Assembly: GCF_003111665.1 (NCBI RefSeq)
Contig: NZ_CP022188.1
Span: 2,976,001 to 3,040,000 of the forward strand
From: Parazoarcus communis
Lineage (GTDB): Bacteria; Pseudomonadota; Gammaproteobacteria; Burkholderiales; Rhodocyclaceae
Length of the DNA: 64,000 nucleotides
Direction: 5' to 3'
Shown here: positions 25,495 to 36,199 of the stretch, one piece after another
Numbering within the stretch: the stretch's first letter is position 1
How the letters are laid out: each line of letters opens with the position of its first letter
Translations under genes and position numbers: made by a program
The notes under the pieces: generated by a model
The model's input: only the letters and a program-made list of their open reading frames with translations
Told to the model about the DNA's origin: nothing
The model's database searches: none

Positions 25495-27822
25495 TCAATA
25501 CATGTTTTCCGGCTTGAGCCGGATTGCGAGCTGCATCCCCTTGCGCGCACGGCGGTGACGCATGGTTTCGCGCTGTGCCGGCTTGAGCGTGACCGACGTC
25601 TGCTTGCTGCCGCGGCCGATGCCTTCGACGGTGAGAACCGCGTCGTCGGCAGGTACGGCCACCGCGACCAGGGTCTCGTCTTCGTCCATGCCCATCACGA
25701 TCACGCCGCGTCCGCCTGACTGCACCTTCATCTCGGCACGCGGGAACACCAGCACACGGCCGCCGGCCGATGCGGCGGCAATCCAGTCGCCCTGCACCCG
25801 CGCCGGACGCAGCACGGTTTCGCCCTTTTCCATGGCCATGAAGGCCTTGCCCGCACGCTGGCGGCTGGTGGCGTCGCCCACGCTGCAGATGAAGCCGTAG
25901 CTGCCGCTGTTGGCGAAGAAGTAGTTTGCATCCGGCGCGTCGGCCACGACCTGGGCCAGTTTGCCGCCGTCCTGAAACTCCACCAGGGTGGTGATCGGCA
26001 CGCCGTCACCACGTCCGCCCGGCAGCTCCGCTGCCTTGACGGTATAGGCACGGCCGCGCGTGTCGATGACGACAAGCGGCCAGGTCGTGCGTGTTTCGAG
26101 CACGGCAAAGCCGAAGTCGCCCGCCTTGTAGCTGATGGATGCGGGGTCGATACCGTGGCCCTGGCGCGAACGGATCCAGCCGTTTCGGGACAGGATCACC
26201 GTAATCGGTTCGTCGGGCACGCTGATCTCGGCCGGGGCAACGGCGGCCACGGTTTCGATCAGGGTGCGGCGGTCGTCGCCGTACTTCTTCGCGTCGTCCT
26301 GGATTTCTTTCAGGATGAGCTTGGTCATCGCCGAGCGGTTGTCGAGGATGTGCTGCAGGCCGGCGCGCTCGTCGCGCAGTTCGCCCAGCTCCTTTTCGAT
26401 CTTGAAGCCTTCCAGGCGTGCGAGCTGGCGCAGGCGGATTTCGAGGATGTCCTCGGCCTGGATGTCGGTGAGGCCGAAGGCGGCAATCAGCGCGGGCTTC
26501 GGTTCGTCCGATTCGCGGATGACGCGGATCACTTCCTCGATGTGGATGAAGGCGATCATGCGGCCTTCGAGGATGTGGATCCGACGATCCACTTCGTCCA
26601 GCCGGTGCCGGGTGCGGCGCTCGACGGTGACGTAGCGGAAGTCGATCCACTCGCGCAGCACCTGCACCAGGTTCTTCTGCTGCGGCCGGCCGTCGCGGCC
26701 GATCATGGTCATGTTGACCGAAACCGAGGTCTCGAGGCTGGTGTGTGCCAGCAGCACCGCCATGAATTCGTCGCGGCTCTGGCGGCTGGAACGTGGCTCG
26801 AGCACGATGCGGATCGGCGACTTGTCGCTCGATTCGTCGCGCACGGTTTCCACCGCACCCAGCACCAGCTGCTTGAGGTTCTTCTGCTCCTGGCTGACTT
26901 CCTTCTTGCCCGAGCGCGGCTGCGGGTTGGTCAGGGTTTCGATCTCGGCCAGTACCTGGGAGGCCGAAACACCGTGCGGCAGCTGTTCGACGATCACCCG
27001 CCACTGGCCACGGGCAAGCTCCTCGATGCGCCAGCGTGCGCGCATGCGCAGGCTGCCACGACCGCCGGTGTAGGCGTCGCGGATCGCCTCGGGCGAGGAG
27101 ATGAGCTGGCCGCCGCCGGGGAAGTCCGGTCCCGGCATGCGCTCGAGCACGTCTTCTAGCCCGGCCTCCGGGTTGCGGATCAGATGACAGGTGGCCTCGG
27201 CCACTTCACGCAGGTTGTGCGGCGGAATCTCGGTGGCCATGCCGACCGCGATGCCCGATGCGCCGTTGAGCAGCACGAAAGGCAGGCGCGCCGGCAGCAG
27301 TTGCGGTTCTTCGAAGGCGCCGTCGTAGTTGGGGATGAAATCCACCGTGCCGCGGTCGATCTCGGACAGCAGCAGTTCGGCGATCGGGGTCAGGCGGCAT
27401 TCGGTGTAGCGCATTGCCGCGGCGGAGTCGCCGTCGCGCGAGCCGAAGTTGCCCTGGCCGTCGACCAGCGGATAGCGCAGGGAAAAGTCCTGTGCCACCC
27501 GCACCATGGCGTCGTACACCGAGGTGTCGCCGTGGGGATGGTACTTACCGATCACATCGCCGACCACGCGCGCCGACTTCACATGCTTTGACGTCGACGA
27601 CAGCCGCATCTCGCTCATGGCGTAAAGAATGCGGCGCTGCACCGGCTTCATGCCGTCCTCGACCTGAGGCAGGGCGCGCGACTTCACCACGCTCATCGCA
27701 TAGGCGAGATAGGCGCGCTCGGCATAGTGGTCGAGGGCGAGGGTGCCGTCGTCAACAGGAGGCTGGTCTGCCGGAGGCAGGGCGGCGGAATCGCCGAACG
27801 GATTGGATATGTCGTTGCTCAT
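25495..27822 (-). CDS. parC: DNA topoisomerase IV subunit A
   Basis: A 775-residue type II topoisomerase subunit that decatenates daughter chromosomes with ParE. The breakage-reunion domain holds the active-site tyrosine Tyr139 in A-M-R-Y-T-E-C-R-L and the quinolone-pocket region H-P-H-G-D-T-S-V-Y (95-103). The C-terminal beta-pinwheel is short, with no gyrase Q-R-R-G-G-K-G box, which points to ParC rather than GyrA. A roughly 30-residue acidic, Pro-rich extension precedes the conserved start. The parE gene lies upstream on the same strand but is separated by 562 bp. Confidence 0.95.
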   Translation of the reverse strand: MSNDISNPFGDSAALPPADQPPVDDGTLALDHYAERAYLAYAMSVVKSRALPQVEDGMKPVQRRILYAMSEMRLSSTSKHVKSARVVGDVIGKYHPHGDTSVYDAMVRVAQDFSLRYPLVDGQGNFGSRDGDSAAAMRYTECRLTPIAELLLSEIDRGTVDFIPNYDGAFEEPQLLPARLPFVLLNGASGIAVGMATEIPPHNLREVAEATCHLIRNPEAGLEDVLERMPGPDFPGGGQLISSPEAIRDAYTGGRGSLRMRARWRIEELARGQWRVIVEQLPHGVSASQVLAEIETLTNPQPRSGKKEVSQEQKNLKQLVLGAVETVRDESSDKSPIRIVLEPRSSRQSRDEFMAVLLAHTSLETSVSVNMTMIGRDGRPQQKNLVQVLREWIDFRYVTVERRTRHRLDEVDRRIHILEGRMIAFIHIEEVIRVIRESDEPKPALIAAFGLTDIQAEDILEIRLRQLARLEGFKIEKELGELRDERAGLQHILDNRSAMTKLILKEIQDDAKKYGDDRRTLIETVAAVAPAEISVPDEPITVILSRNGWIRSRQGHGIDPASISYKAGDFGFAVLETRTTWPLVVIDTRGRAYTVKAAELPGGRGDGVPITTLVEFQDGGKLAQVVADAPDANYFFANSGSYGFICSVGDATSRQRAGKAFMAMEKGETVLRPARVQGDWIAAASAGGRVLVFPRAEMKVQSGGRGVIVMGMDEDETLVAVAVPADDAVLTVEGIGRGSKQTSVTLKPAQRETMRHRRARKGMQLAIRLKPENMY

Positions 27823-27969
27823 CGGGAGTAGGCCAGGATCAGGCGGATATCCCGGCGACGGGCCGGAAAGGGGGCGATCTTAACCCGTCAGGGGCATTCG
27901 GCGCGAGCCGATCTTCCCGCGAACTCGTGAGAGACACGACGTCGGGCGCTGCCTTGTCGCAATTCCGAC

Positions 27970-28218
27970 TCAGTCGGCGGCCTCATCGGCATCGCCATCA
28001 AGCAGGGCCGAGATCACCGAGTGGCCGACGCCGTCTTCCGGGTCGAGAACCTGCAGACGGGCGACGATGTGGCGACTGGCCTCGGGGTTGCCCCGGCGCT
28101 GTGCAAGCTGAAGGATGTGTTTTCGCGCTACTAGCGCATGGGAAGCTGCGTGGGTGCCCAGTATGCCCAGCCAGGCGTACTCCTCATGCACGTAACGTCG
28201 GCGTTCGAGTGAACGCAA
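27970..28218 (-). pseudogene. unrecognised 82-codon frame, possible remnant of a lost gene between parE and parC
   Basis: In the 562-bp gap between parE and parC, one minus-strand frame reads as protein. It is Leu/Arg/Ala-rich and helix-prone, resembling a repeat-type helical tail (R-R-G-N-P-E-A-S-R-H-I-V-A-R-L-Q near the middle) with an acidic end D-G-D-A-D-E-A-A-D. The only start is TTG 28218 with GAGG too close to use. The frame continues upstream to a TGA near 28282 without an ATG, GTG or CTG start, so it may be the 3' fragment of a broken gene. Function unknown. Its stop lies in a 25-bp block shared with the end of flgA. Confidence 0.35.
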
Positions 28219-28313
28219 GACCTCGATGTCGCGAAGGTTCCTTTGGTGAAATGTGGGGCCTGGCTTAGCGGGAAAATCTCATCTTCGCGTTCGCGCAAGC
28301 CGGTGGAGTGCAT

Positions 28314-28347
28314 TTGCCGCAGACCAAGTGTGTGCAGTCTGCGGCAA
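28314..28347. repeat. perfect 11-bp inverted repeat downstream of parE
   Basis: TTGCCGCAGAC (28314-28324) and GTCTGCGGCAA (28337-28347) are exact complements with a 12-base centre. The element is 38 bp beyond the parE stop in the minus-strand transcript. With no T tract it is either a REP-like element or a weak terminator. Confidence 0.5.
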
Positions 28348-28384
28348 CTGTTCCACGGTTAGCGCAGAGGCGCGATGCCGAAAG

Positions 28385-30358
<1,974 letters not shown>

Positions 30359-30428
30359 GACGGGCCCTGAAATTTCCGGAAGGGCGCAAGGATAGCAGAG
30401 ACGAAGAGCCGTTCAATGGTGCTTCAGT

Positions 30429-30488
30429 TTTCAAAGGGGTCAGAGTCGTTTGATCGAGGGCGATCAAACGACTCTGACCCCTTTGAAA
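30429..30488. repeat. perfect 28-bp palindrome with 4-base loop (REP-like element)
   Basis: The arms 30429-30456 and 30461-30488 are exact reverse complements around AGGG. The arms contain GGGGTCAGAGTCG, a core I associate with REP/RAYT-type palindromes in proteobacteria; that association is from memory, not from a search. It stands between flgN (ending 30504) and parE (starting 30358), both on the minus strand. As RNA it would form an extremely stable hairpin able to insulate the two genes. Confidence 0.85.
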
Positions 30489-30503
30489 TATTCCTTGGAG
30501 CTG

Positions 30504-30983
30504 TCAGGCGCTGCCGAGGATGCGGCCGCCGCCCGAGGGGCGCGACTGGCCGTCGGCGTCGTACAGTTGCGGATGGTTCGCGGCGGAGAGCAGGACCGAG
30601 AGTGCGGCCTGATTGTGCTGCATGCGTTCGTTGATGAGCTTGCCGTTGAGTTCGTTGCGTGTGCGGGCCTCACGGGCGAGTTCGATGACCTCGTCCCAGC
30701 GTGCCAGCACACGCGGAAGCTGAGCACACACCTGCCGGATCGACGCATCCTTGTTGGGCAGGCCGAGGCGGCCGAGCAGCAAGGCACGGTCGTCGTGCAG
30801 GCGTTGGAGCTGCCGGTAGCGCTCGGTCTTGGTGGTGGTGAGCGCGAGCAGCCCCTCAGTATCGCCGCTCACGAGCAGGGCTTCTTCGCGCTGGAGATGG
30901 TCGAGGAATTCCCTCAGCTGAATCGCTTCAGCTTCGATCAGGAGCGCGATGCGCTGTATTTCAGCGGGTCCGGGTGTCTGCAT
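30504..30983 (-). CDS. flgN: flagellar export chaperone FlgN
   Basis: A 159-residue, mostly helical protein of the FlgN family, the cytosolic chaperone of hook-filament junction proteins FlgK and FlgL. The helical hairpin core spans about 10-130, with L-I-N-E-R-M-Q-H-N-Q-A-A-L near 115-127. The C-terminal L-Y-D-A-D-G-Q-S and G-G-R-I-L-G are the conserved tail of this family in Pseudomonas-like species. It is 24 bp downstream of flgM and shares its sigma-28 promoter. Confidence 0.85.
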   Translation of the reverse strand: MQTPGPAEIQRIALLIEAEAIQLREFLDHLQREEALLVSGDTEGLLALTTTKTERYRQLQRLHDDRALLLGRLGLPNKDASIRQVCAQLPRVLARWDEVIELAREARTRNELNGKLINERMQHNQAALSVLLSAANHPQLYDADGQSRPSGGGRILGSA

Positions 30984-31007
30984 TCGCGAAGTCTAGCGCG
31001 AAACCGC

Positions 31008-31307
31008 TCAGCTGCCTGCCTGCCCGTCGAGGAGGTCGCGCACGCTGTCGATCAGGCCGTCGGCGATACGGTTGGCGTCGATCGTGAAGCGGCCTTCACT
31101 GATGGCGAGCTTGATCTCTTCCACACGACTCTTGTCCGAGACCGGGGTGTTGGCCATCGCGGTTTCGGCTTTCTGCATGCTCGAGGACAGCGACGAAAGT
31201 TCGACCTTGTCGCCCCCGGCTGGCGGCGGTGTGCCCGCTGCGGGTTTGGGCCTTGCGTCCGCTGTCTGTACCGACCCAAGCGGCTTGCCCGTGCTTTCGA
31301 TCTTCAT
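31008..31307 (-). CDS. flgM: anti-sigma-28 factor FlgM
   Basis: A 99-residue protein that binds and silences FliA until the hook is finished, then is exported. The disordered N-terminal half (Pro/Gly/Lys-rich, 1-40) is followed by helices with V-S-D-K-S-R-V-E-E-I-K-L-A-I-S-E-G-R-F and D-A-N-R-I-A-D-G-L-I, the FliA-binding C-terminal motif. A near-perfect sigma-28 promoter stands 34 bp upstream, giving a feedback loop. Confidence 0.92.
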   Translation of the reverse strand: MKIESTGKPLGSVQTADARPKPAAGTPPPAGGDKVELSSLSSSMQKAETAMANTPVSDKSRVEEIKLAISEGRFTIDANRIADGLIDSVRDLLDGQAGS

Positions 31308-31340
31308 GGTGAAGCTCCAGATGAAACTTGTCTGAGTGTT

Positions 31341-31367
31341 AGATCGGCAGGTCTGCCGAAAACTTTA
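31341..31367 (-). promoter_or_regulatory. sigma-28 (FliA) promoter of flgM-flgN
   Basis: On the minus strand TAAAGTTT (31360-31367), an exact -35 element, is followed after exactly 11 bases by GCCGATCT (31341-31348), which matches the -10 consensus GCCGATAA in six of eight positions. Transcription would start about 7-10 bases further on, leaving a leader of roughly 25-30 bases to the flgM ATG. Confidence 0.85.
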
Positions 31368-31431
31368 GGCCATTTAACACATTGTCAGTGCGACGGCCCC
31401 GCACCCGAGTCTGCCTTGTCGCGCTTCCGGT

Positions 31432-32142
31432 TCAGAAGCCGACCTCGACGTTGCCATCGGTCGTGGCAGTACCGGTGATCACCTGGTTGTTGGGCATGCG
31501 CACGCGCACGCTCTCGCCCGGCGCGGCGGTGTTCATGGCGCGGCCTTCGCTGGAAACCTGAAAGCCTTCCCCGCGGCTGATGACCTTCACGTTCTGCCCC
31601 TGCTTGACTGCAGCCGGGATGCGCAGCATGTCGCCGCGAACCGGATTGCCGCTGGCGAGCGCATAGCGAGTGCGATGGCCGACCACCTGCGCCGGGTCGG
31701 TCAGCGTGTTGTCGGGCAGGGCGGTCAGGTCGCCGTTCCGTCGTGTGATATCTGCCGGGCCGACAATCTGGCCGGCGCGCAGCGGGCGGGCGGTGACCAG
31801 GTAGTCGTTGATCACCGCGACACGTGCCTGCAGGTACACCTGCCACGTTACCGGCGATTCGCAACGCACGCCGACGCTGATCGAACCCCAGGGGCGAGTG
31901 CCGCCCGGGATGAAGGCTTCGAGTTGGGCGCAGGGCGGGAGCTGGTTGCGTGCATCGAGCGCGCTGATCTGCAGCTCGACGCGACCGGGCAGGCCGCGTG
32001 TCTCAAGCTCCAGCAGTTGCTGCGCCACGGCCGTCACCGGTGCAGGTGGCTGTTGAGCGTGCAGCGGCGACGCGGACAGCACGAGGCCGAATGCAGTCAG
32101 GGCGCAGGCGTGGCGTCGTTTGGCGGGAGGTGGAATCTTCAT
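31432..32142 (-). CDS. flgA: flagellar P-ring assembly chaperone FlgA
   Basis: A 236-residue periplasmic chaperone for FlgI. A signal peptide (basic K-R-R, hydrophobic core about 13-27, cleavage at L-H-A-Q) begins at ATG 32142; the open frame back to 32193 lacks a signal start. The C-terminal SAF domain (about 110-236) holds A-R-P-L-R-A-G-Q-I-V, Q-G-Q-N-V-K-V and the ending G-x-V-E-V-G-F. It is divergent from flgB, and the shared 235-bp gap contains the flgB promoter. Confidence 0.9.
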   Translation of the reverse strand: MKIPPPAKRRHACALTAFGLVLSASPLHAQQPPAPVTAVAQQLLELETRGLPGRVELQISALDARNQLPPCAQLEAFIPGGTRPWGSISVGVRCESPVTWQVYLQARVAVINDYLVTARPLRAGQIVGPADITRRNGDLTALPDNTLTDPAQVVGHRTRYALASGNPVRGDMLRIPAAVKQGQNVKVISRGEGFQVSSEGRAMNTAAPGESVRVRMPNNQVITGTATTDGNVEVGF

Positions 32143-32296
32143 GCCGCGATTGCAGCACGTCGCTTGCACGCAGGCAACTGCAATCGCCGGCAAGTTCTGC
32201 CGTGTGCCGGCAGCATGCGCCGGATAGCGGTGAAATTGGCCGGACTTTTCCGGTCTTATCTGCGCCAGGGCCTTGATTGCAGGGGGCTACCATCGG

Positions 32297-32312
32297 TGGC
32301 ATGGAAGGTGCA
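32297..32312 (+). promoter_or_regulatory. sigma-54 promoter candidate of flgB operon
   Basis: TGGCATG-GAAG-GTGCA keeps GG and GC at the required spacing of the -24/-12 consensus TGGCACG-N4-TTGCW, with two mismatches. It lies 66 bp before the flgB ATG. A TTTTCCGGTCTTATC stretch about 50 bp upstream may be an activator site. Confidence 0.55.
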
Positions 32313-32377
32313 ATGCAGGCAGTGAACGCATATTCCCGTTGCGCTTGCAGCGACAACCCAGTTTCCGAGGTGATGAG

Positions 32378-32782
32378 ATGAGAACCCAGCTAGATCGACA
32401 GATGCAGATTCACCAGTCCGCACTGAATCTTCAGGCCCAGCGTCAGCAACTGCTGGCATCCAACATCGCCAATGCGGATACCCCGAACTACAAGGCCCGC
32501 GACATCGACTTTCGTGAGGCTCTCAAAGGTGCTGTGGGTGGCCGTATGGGCCCGCTGGCGCTGAGTACGACTAGCAGCGGGCACATTGCCGCCAGCAGCG
32601 GGAGTGCACTCGACGGACTGGCCAAGTATCGCACCGAGCTTCAGTCCAGCGTTGACGGGAACACGGTGAACATGGACGTGGAGCGCGCGGCTTTCGCCGA
32701 GAACGCCATTCACTACGAGGCCAGCATCACCTTCATCAACGGCTTGTTGCGCTCGATGCAGACGGCCATCAGCGGCCAGTAA
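32378..32782 (+). CDS. flgB: flagellar basal-body rod protein FlgB
   Basis: A 134-residue proximal rod subunit. The N-terminal rod motif L-L-A-S-N-I-A-N-A-D-T-P-N-Y-K-A-R-D-I-D-F and the C-terminal helix with F-I-N-G-L-L-R-S-M-Q-T-A-I are typical. The start at 32378 overlaps a GAGATGAG context with GAGG at 32367-32370; the frame is open further upstream but carries the promoter region. First gene of flgBCDEF. Confidence 0.94.
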   Translation: MRTQLDRQMQIHQSALNLQAQRQQLLASNIANADTPNYKARDIDFREALKGAVGGRMGPLALSTTSSGHIAASSGSALDGLAKYRTELQSSVDGNTVNMDVERAAFAENAIHYEASITFINGLLRSMQTAISGQ

Positions 32783-32805
32783 GTACACGCTAAGGGAGGC
32801 GGATC

Positions 32806-33210
32806 ATGAGCATTTTCAACGTATTCACGATCGCAGGTTCGGCGCTCAGCGCACAGTCGATGCGGCTCAATACCACCGCCTCCAACCTTGCCAACGCCGA
32901 CAGCGTCGTGGGCGAGGATGGTCAGCCCTACCGTGCCAAGCAGGTTGTTTTTGCCGCACGGCCGGTGGCCGGGGAAGGCTCGGTGGGCGTGCAGGTTACC
33001 GGCGTGGTCGAGAGTGCCGCGCCGATGCGCATGGTGTATGAGCCTGCAAACCCCGCAGCCAACGGGGAGGGCTATGTCGAGATGCCCAATGTGAATGTGG
33101 TCGAGGAGATGGTGAACATGATTTCGGCCTCGCGCTCCTACCAGAACAACGCCGAAGTGATGAACACGGCACGAACCTTGCTGCAGCGTACCTTGCAGAT
33201 TGGTCAGTAA
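32806..33210 (+). CDS. flgC: flagellar basal-body rod protein FlgC
   Basis: A 134-residue proximal rod protein. Seen are the start [16 protein letters not shown], the rod motif [11 protein letters not shown], and the conserved C-terminal stretch [27 protein letters not shown]-type site at 32796. It is 23 bp after flgB. Confidence 0.95.
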   Translation: MSIFNVFTIAGSALSAQSMRLNTTASNLANADSVVGEDGQPYRAKQVVFAARPVAGEGSVGVQVTGVVESAAPMRMVYEPANPAANGEGYVEMPNVNVVEEMVNMISASRSYQNNAEVMNTARTLLQRTLQIGQ

Positions 33211-33252
33211 GCGCTGACCGGCAATCTATGCCGCAACAGCCAGGAGAATGAA

Positions 33253-33927
33253 ATGAGCACCGTCACTTCAAGCACACAGACCGCACAGGACATCCTGAGC
33301 AATCTCGCGCGCACGGATACTTCGGCTGACAGCGTGGCGGCAGATAGCCGGCTCCAGTTCCTCACCCTGCTGACGACGCAGCTGAAGAATCAGGATCCGA
33401 TGAATCCGATGGAAAACGCCGAGCTCACGTCGCAACTGGCACAGTTGAGCACGGTGGAGGGCATCGAGAAGCTCAATACCCTGATGGGGCAGTTGCTGGA
33501 TTCGCAGTCTTCCGGCGAAAGCCTGCAAGCCGCATCGCTGGTGGGGCGCGGCGTGCTGGTCGAGGGCAAGGGCCTGCAGCTCACCGAAGCAGGCGCTGTT
33601 GGCGGCTTCGAGCTCGACGGCCCGGCCGACAGCGTGGTGCTCTCAATCAAGGATTCGTCCGGTCTCGAGGTGGCGTCCGTCACCGTCACCGATGTGGCTG
33701 CAGGCAGCCAGAACTTCATCTGGGACGGTACGGCCACCGATGGCAGTCGTGCAGCGGATGGCAAATACACGGTGAGCGTCACCGCGACGCAGGGCGAAAG
33801 TAACGTCGTTGCACGCACGCTCGAATTCGGCTCCGTCAGCAGCGTGATTCGTGGCGCCAGTAGCACCGATCTTCAGGTCGGGTCACTGGGCATCTTCAAA
33901 GTTGCCGACATCAAGCAAATTCTCTGA
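33253..33927 (+). CDS. flgD: flagellar hook capping protein FlgD
   Basis: A 224-residue scaffold for hook assembly, removed when the hook is complete. The N-terminal export region has L-T-L-L-T-T-Q-L-K-N-Q-D-P-M-N-P-M-E-N-A-E-L-T-S-Q-L-A-Q-L in pieces typical of FlgD. The C-terminal half is a Tudor/FnIII-like beta domain with W-D-G-T-A-T-D-G-S-R-A-A-D-G-K-Y. Length is usual. GGAG at 33242. Confidence 0.94.
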   Translation: MSTVTSSTQTAQDILSNLARTDTSADSVAADSRLQFLTLLTTQLKNQDPMNPMENAELTSQLAQLSTVEGIEKLNTLMGQLLDSQSSGESLQAASLVGRGVLVEGKGLQLTEAGAVGGFELDGPADSVVLSIKDSSGLEVASVTVTDVAAGSQNFIWDGTATDGSRAADGKYTVSVTATQGESNVVARTLEFGSVSSVIRGASSTDLQVGSLGIFKVADIKQIL

Positions 33928-33942
33928 TCCGGAGTAAAGATC

Positions 33943-35277
33943 ATGGCATTCCAGCAAGGTTTGAGCGGGTTGAACGCGTCCTCCAAGGCGCTTGACGTAA
34001 TTTCCAACAACATTGCCAACAGCAGCACGGTGGGATTTAAGTCGAGCAGGACGATCTTTGCCGATGCGTACGCGTCGGCAATGGCGGGCGGTAGCTCGTC
34101 CCAGCAGATCGGTATCGGTACATACGTGGGTGCGGTGTCGCAATCCTTCACTCAGGGTGGTCTGACTTCAACCAGCAACCCGCTCGATATCGCCATCAGT
34201 GGCAACGGCTTTTTCCGGCTCGAGAGGACGGATGGCTCGATTGCCTATTCGCGTAACGGTCAGTTCGACGTCGACAAGAACGGCTACATCGTCAATGCCG
34301 GCGGCGACATGGTGACCGGGTATGCGGGCACGACCACGGGTGGAACGACAGTTTTCGCCGGCGTGCCGTCGGTGTTGCAGATCGATACGTCGAACGTCAG
34401 TCCGAACGAAACCACCACGGCGTCAGTGGGACTCAACCTCGATTCCACTGCCCATAATCCGCTGAATCAGACCCCGGTTGGCAGCGATATCAACAGTTTT
34501 CTCAGCGCCACGACCATTCCGGTCGACAGCTACAACTACACGACCTCGATGACCGTGTACGACAGTCTGGGCAATGGCTCGCTGATGAGCCTGTTCTTTG
34601 TCCGCGATCCGGACGTGGGCGGCGTGGCCCCGAATACCTGGAATGTCTATGGCCGCTTGAGCAACGATGTCATTCCCGATACGACCGATCCGGCGCTTTC
34701 GACGGGCAAGCCGCTCGAGAATCTCGGGTCGATTGCGTTCACGGCTTTCGGCGTGCCCGATACGACGGTGGCCGGCAATGGCGTGTTTTCCCTTACGCGG
34801 ACGGCGGCAGAGCTTGCAACCGGCGCGGACAGCCTGACCTTCTCGCTCAGTCTCGCAAAGTCGACGCAGTGGAACACGAGTTCGGCGGTGACCACCTCTC
34901 CCAGGCAGGATGGCTACACCACAGGCAGCCTGACCGGGATCTCCGTGAGCAGCACCGGCGTGCTGCAGGGCACCTACTCGAACGGTCAGATCAAGGATCT
35001 GGGTCTGTTTGCGCTGGCAAACTTTTCCAGCCCGCAGGGACTGACCTCGCTGGGCGACAACCTCTGGGCCGAGTCCTACGACTCGGGTCAGCCGACGGTG
35101 GGCGCGCCGGGTACCGGCGTGCTCGGCTCGCTGAGTGCGGGGCAGGTCGAGGAGTCGAACGTCGATCTCACCCAGGAACTGGTTCAGCTGATCGTTCAGC
35201 AGCGTAACTACCAGGCCAACGCGCAGTCGATCCAGGCTCAGGACCAGATCCTGCAGACCCTGGTGAACCTGCGTTAA
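33943..35277 (+). CDS. flgE: flagellar hook protein FlgE
   Basis: A 444-residue hook subunit. It opens M-A-F-Q-Q-G-L-S-G-L-N-A-S-S-K-A-L-D with the motif I-S-N-N-I-A-N-S-S-T-V-G-F-K. The D1/D2 region has S-G-N-G-F-F-R-L and Y-S-R-N-G-Q-F, and the C-terminus ends E-E-S-N-V-D-L-T-Q-E-L-V then Q-R-N-Y-Q-A-N-A-Q-S. The middle is Ser/Thr-rich and lower in GC than neighbours, as is common for hook proteins. Confidence 0.95.
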   Translation: MAFQQGLSGLNASSKALDVISNNIANSSTVGFKSSRTIFADAYASAMAGGSSSQQIGIGTYVGAVSQSFTQGGLTSTSNPLDIAISGNGFFRLERTDGSIAYSRNGQFDVDKNGYIVNAGGDMVTGYAGTTTGGTTVFAGVPSVLQIDTSNVSPNETTTASVGLNLDSTAHNPLNQTPVGSDINSFLSATTIPVDSYNYTTSMTVYDSLGNGSLMSLFFVRDPDVGGVAPNTWNVYGRLSNDVIPDTTDPALSTGKPLENLGSIAFTAFGVPDTTVAGNGVFSLTRTAAELATGADSLTFSLSLAKSTQWNTSSAVTTSPRQDGYTTGSLTGISVSSTGVLQGTYSNGQIKDLGLFALANFSSPQGLTSLGDNLWAESYDSGQPTVGAPGTGVLGSLSAGQVEESNVDLTQELVQLIVQQRNYQANAQSIQAQDQILQTLVNLR

Positions 35278-35305
35278 TCGAATTTCGAACTAAGGGGAGC
35301 GCGAC

Positions 35306-36040
35306 ATGGACCGCCTGATCTATACCGCCATGACGGGTGCGAAGGGCACGCTCGACCAGCAGGCCGCGGTGTCGCACAACCTTGCGAACGCCACCTCGAC
35401 CGGTTTTCGCACCGAGATGCACAAGCTGCGCGCAGTCGAGGTTCAGACCGACGCGATGCACACGCGCGCATTCACGGTCGATGCCAGCGTCGCAACCGAT
35501 TTCAGCTCGGGGCCCATGCAGGCCACCGGCCGGGCCTACGATGTCGCGATTCAGGGCAAGGGCTGGCTCACGGTGCAGATGCCCGACGGCACCGAGGCCT
35601 ACACCCGCGACGGCAGTCTGGAGGTGAGCCCCAACGGCATCCTGCAAACCCGGAGCGGCTTGCCGGTGATCGGCGGCGGCGGTCCGATCTCCTTGCCGCC
35701 CGATTCCGAGATCGTCATCGGCAGTGATGGCACGATCTCGGCCTTGCAGGCCGGGCAGGGAGTGGTGAACGCTGTCGATCAGCTGAAGCTGGTCAACCCG
35801 CCCGAGGCTACACTGGTTCGCGGCGACGACGGCCTGTTTCGCTCCAGCGACGGTTTGCCGCAACCGGCAGACGAGGCGGTAAAAACTGCCGGCGGCTATC
35901 TCGAGGGCAGCAATGTGAACGTGGTGGACCAGATGGTGACCATGATTTCGCTGGGCCGGCAGTTCGAAATGCAGACGCGCATGCTCAGTACAGCCGAGGA
36001 AAACGACCGTGCGGCGACCCAGCTGCTTGCGGGCAGCTGA
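35306..36040 (+). CDS. flgF: flagellar basal-body rod protein FlgF
   Basis: A 244-residue proximal rod protein opening M-D-R-L-I-Y-T-A-M-T-G-A, as FlgF does. The rod motif A-V-S-H-N-L-A-N-A-T-S-T-G-F-R and the C-terminal L-E-G-S-N-V-N-V-V-D-Q-M-V are clear. AAGGGGAG before the ATG is a strong ribosome binding site. It ends the flgBCDEF run; a 159-bp gap with its own promoter precedes flgG. Confidence 0.95.
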   Translation: MDRLIYTAMTGAKGTLDQQAAVSHNLANATSTGFRTEMHKLRAVEVQTDAMHTRAFTVDASVATDFSSGPMQATGRAYDVAIQGKGWLTVQMPDGTEAYTRDGSLEVSPNGILQTRSGLPVIGGGGPISLPPDSEIVIGSDGTISALQAGQGVVNAVDQLKLVNPPEATLVRGDDGLFRSSDGLPQPADEAVKTAGGYLEGSNVNVVDQMVTMISLGRQFEMQTRMLSTAEENDRAATQLLAGS

Positions 36041-36068
36041 TTTCGCGGCGCAGGCCACGGGTAAGGCA

Positions 36069-36100
36069 GGGATTAGCACGGTTTTTGCATTGTTAATCCC
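36069..36100 (+). promoter_or_regulatory. sigma-54 type promoter of flgG embedded in an inverted repeat
   Basis: TAGCACG-GTTT-TTGCA (36074-36089) matches the -24/-12 consensus except that the first G of the invariant GG is A. Exact arms GGGATTA (36069-36075) and TAATCCC (36094-36100) enclose it. A GC hairpin (36106-36112 with 36119-36125) follows near the expected start of transcription. flgG begins at 36200. Confidence 0.5.
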
Positions 36101-36199
36101 GAGATGGCCGGCGACGCCGCCGGCCTAAACTGAAACCTGGCCGATCCCCAGCCGAAGCGCGGCACCTGCCGACGCCGGCACCGTCAAGAGGAACCCATC

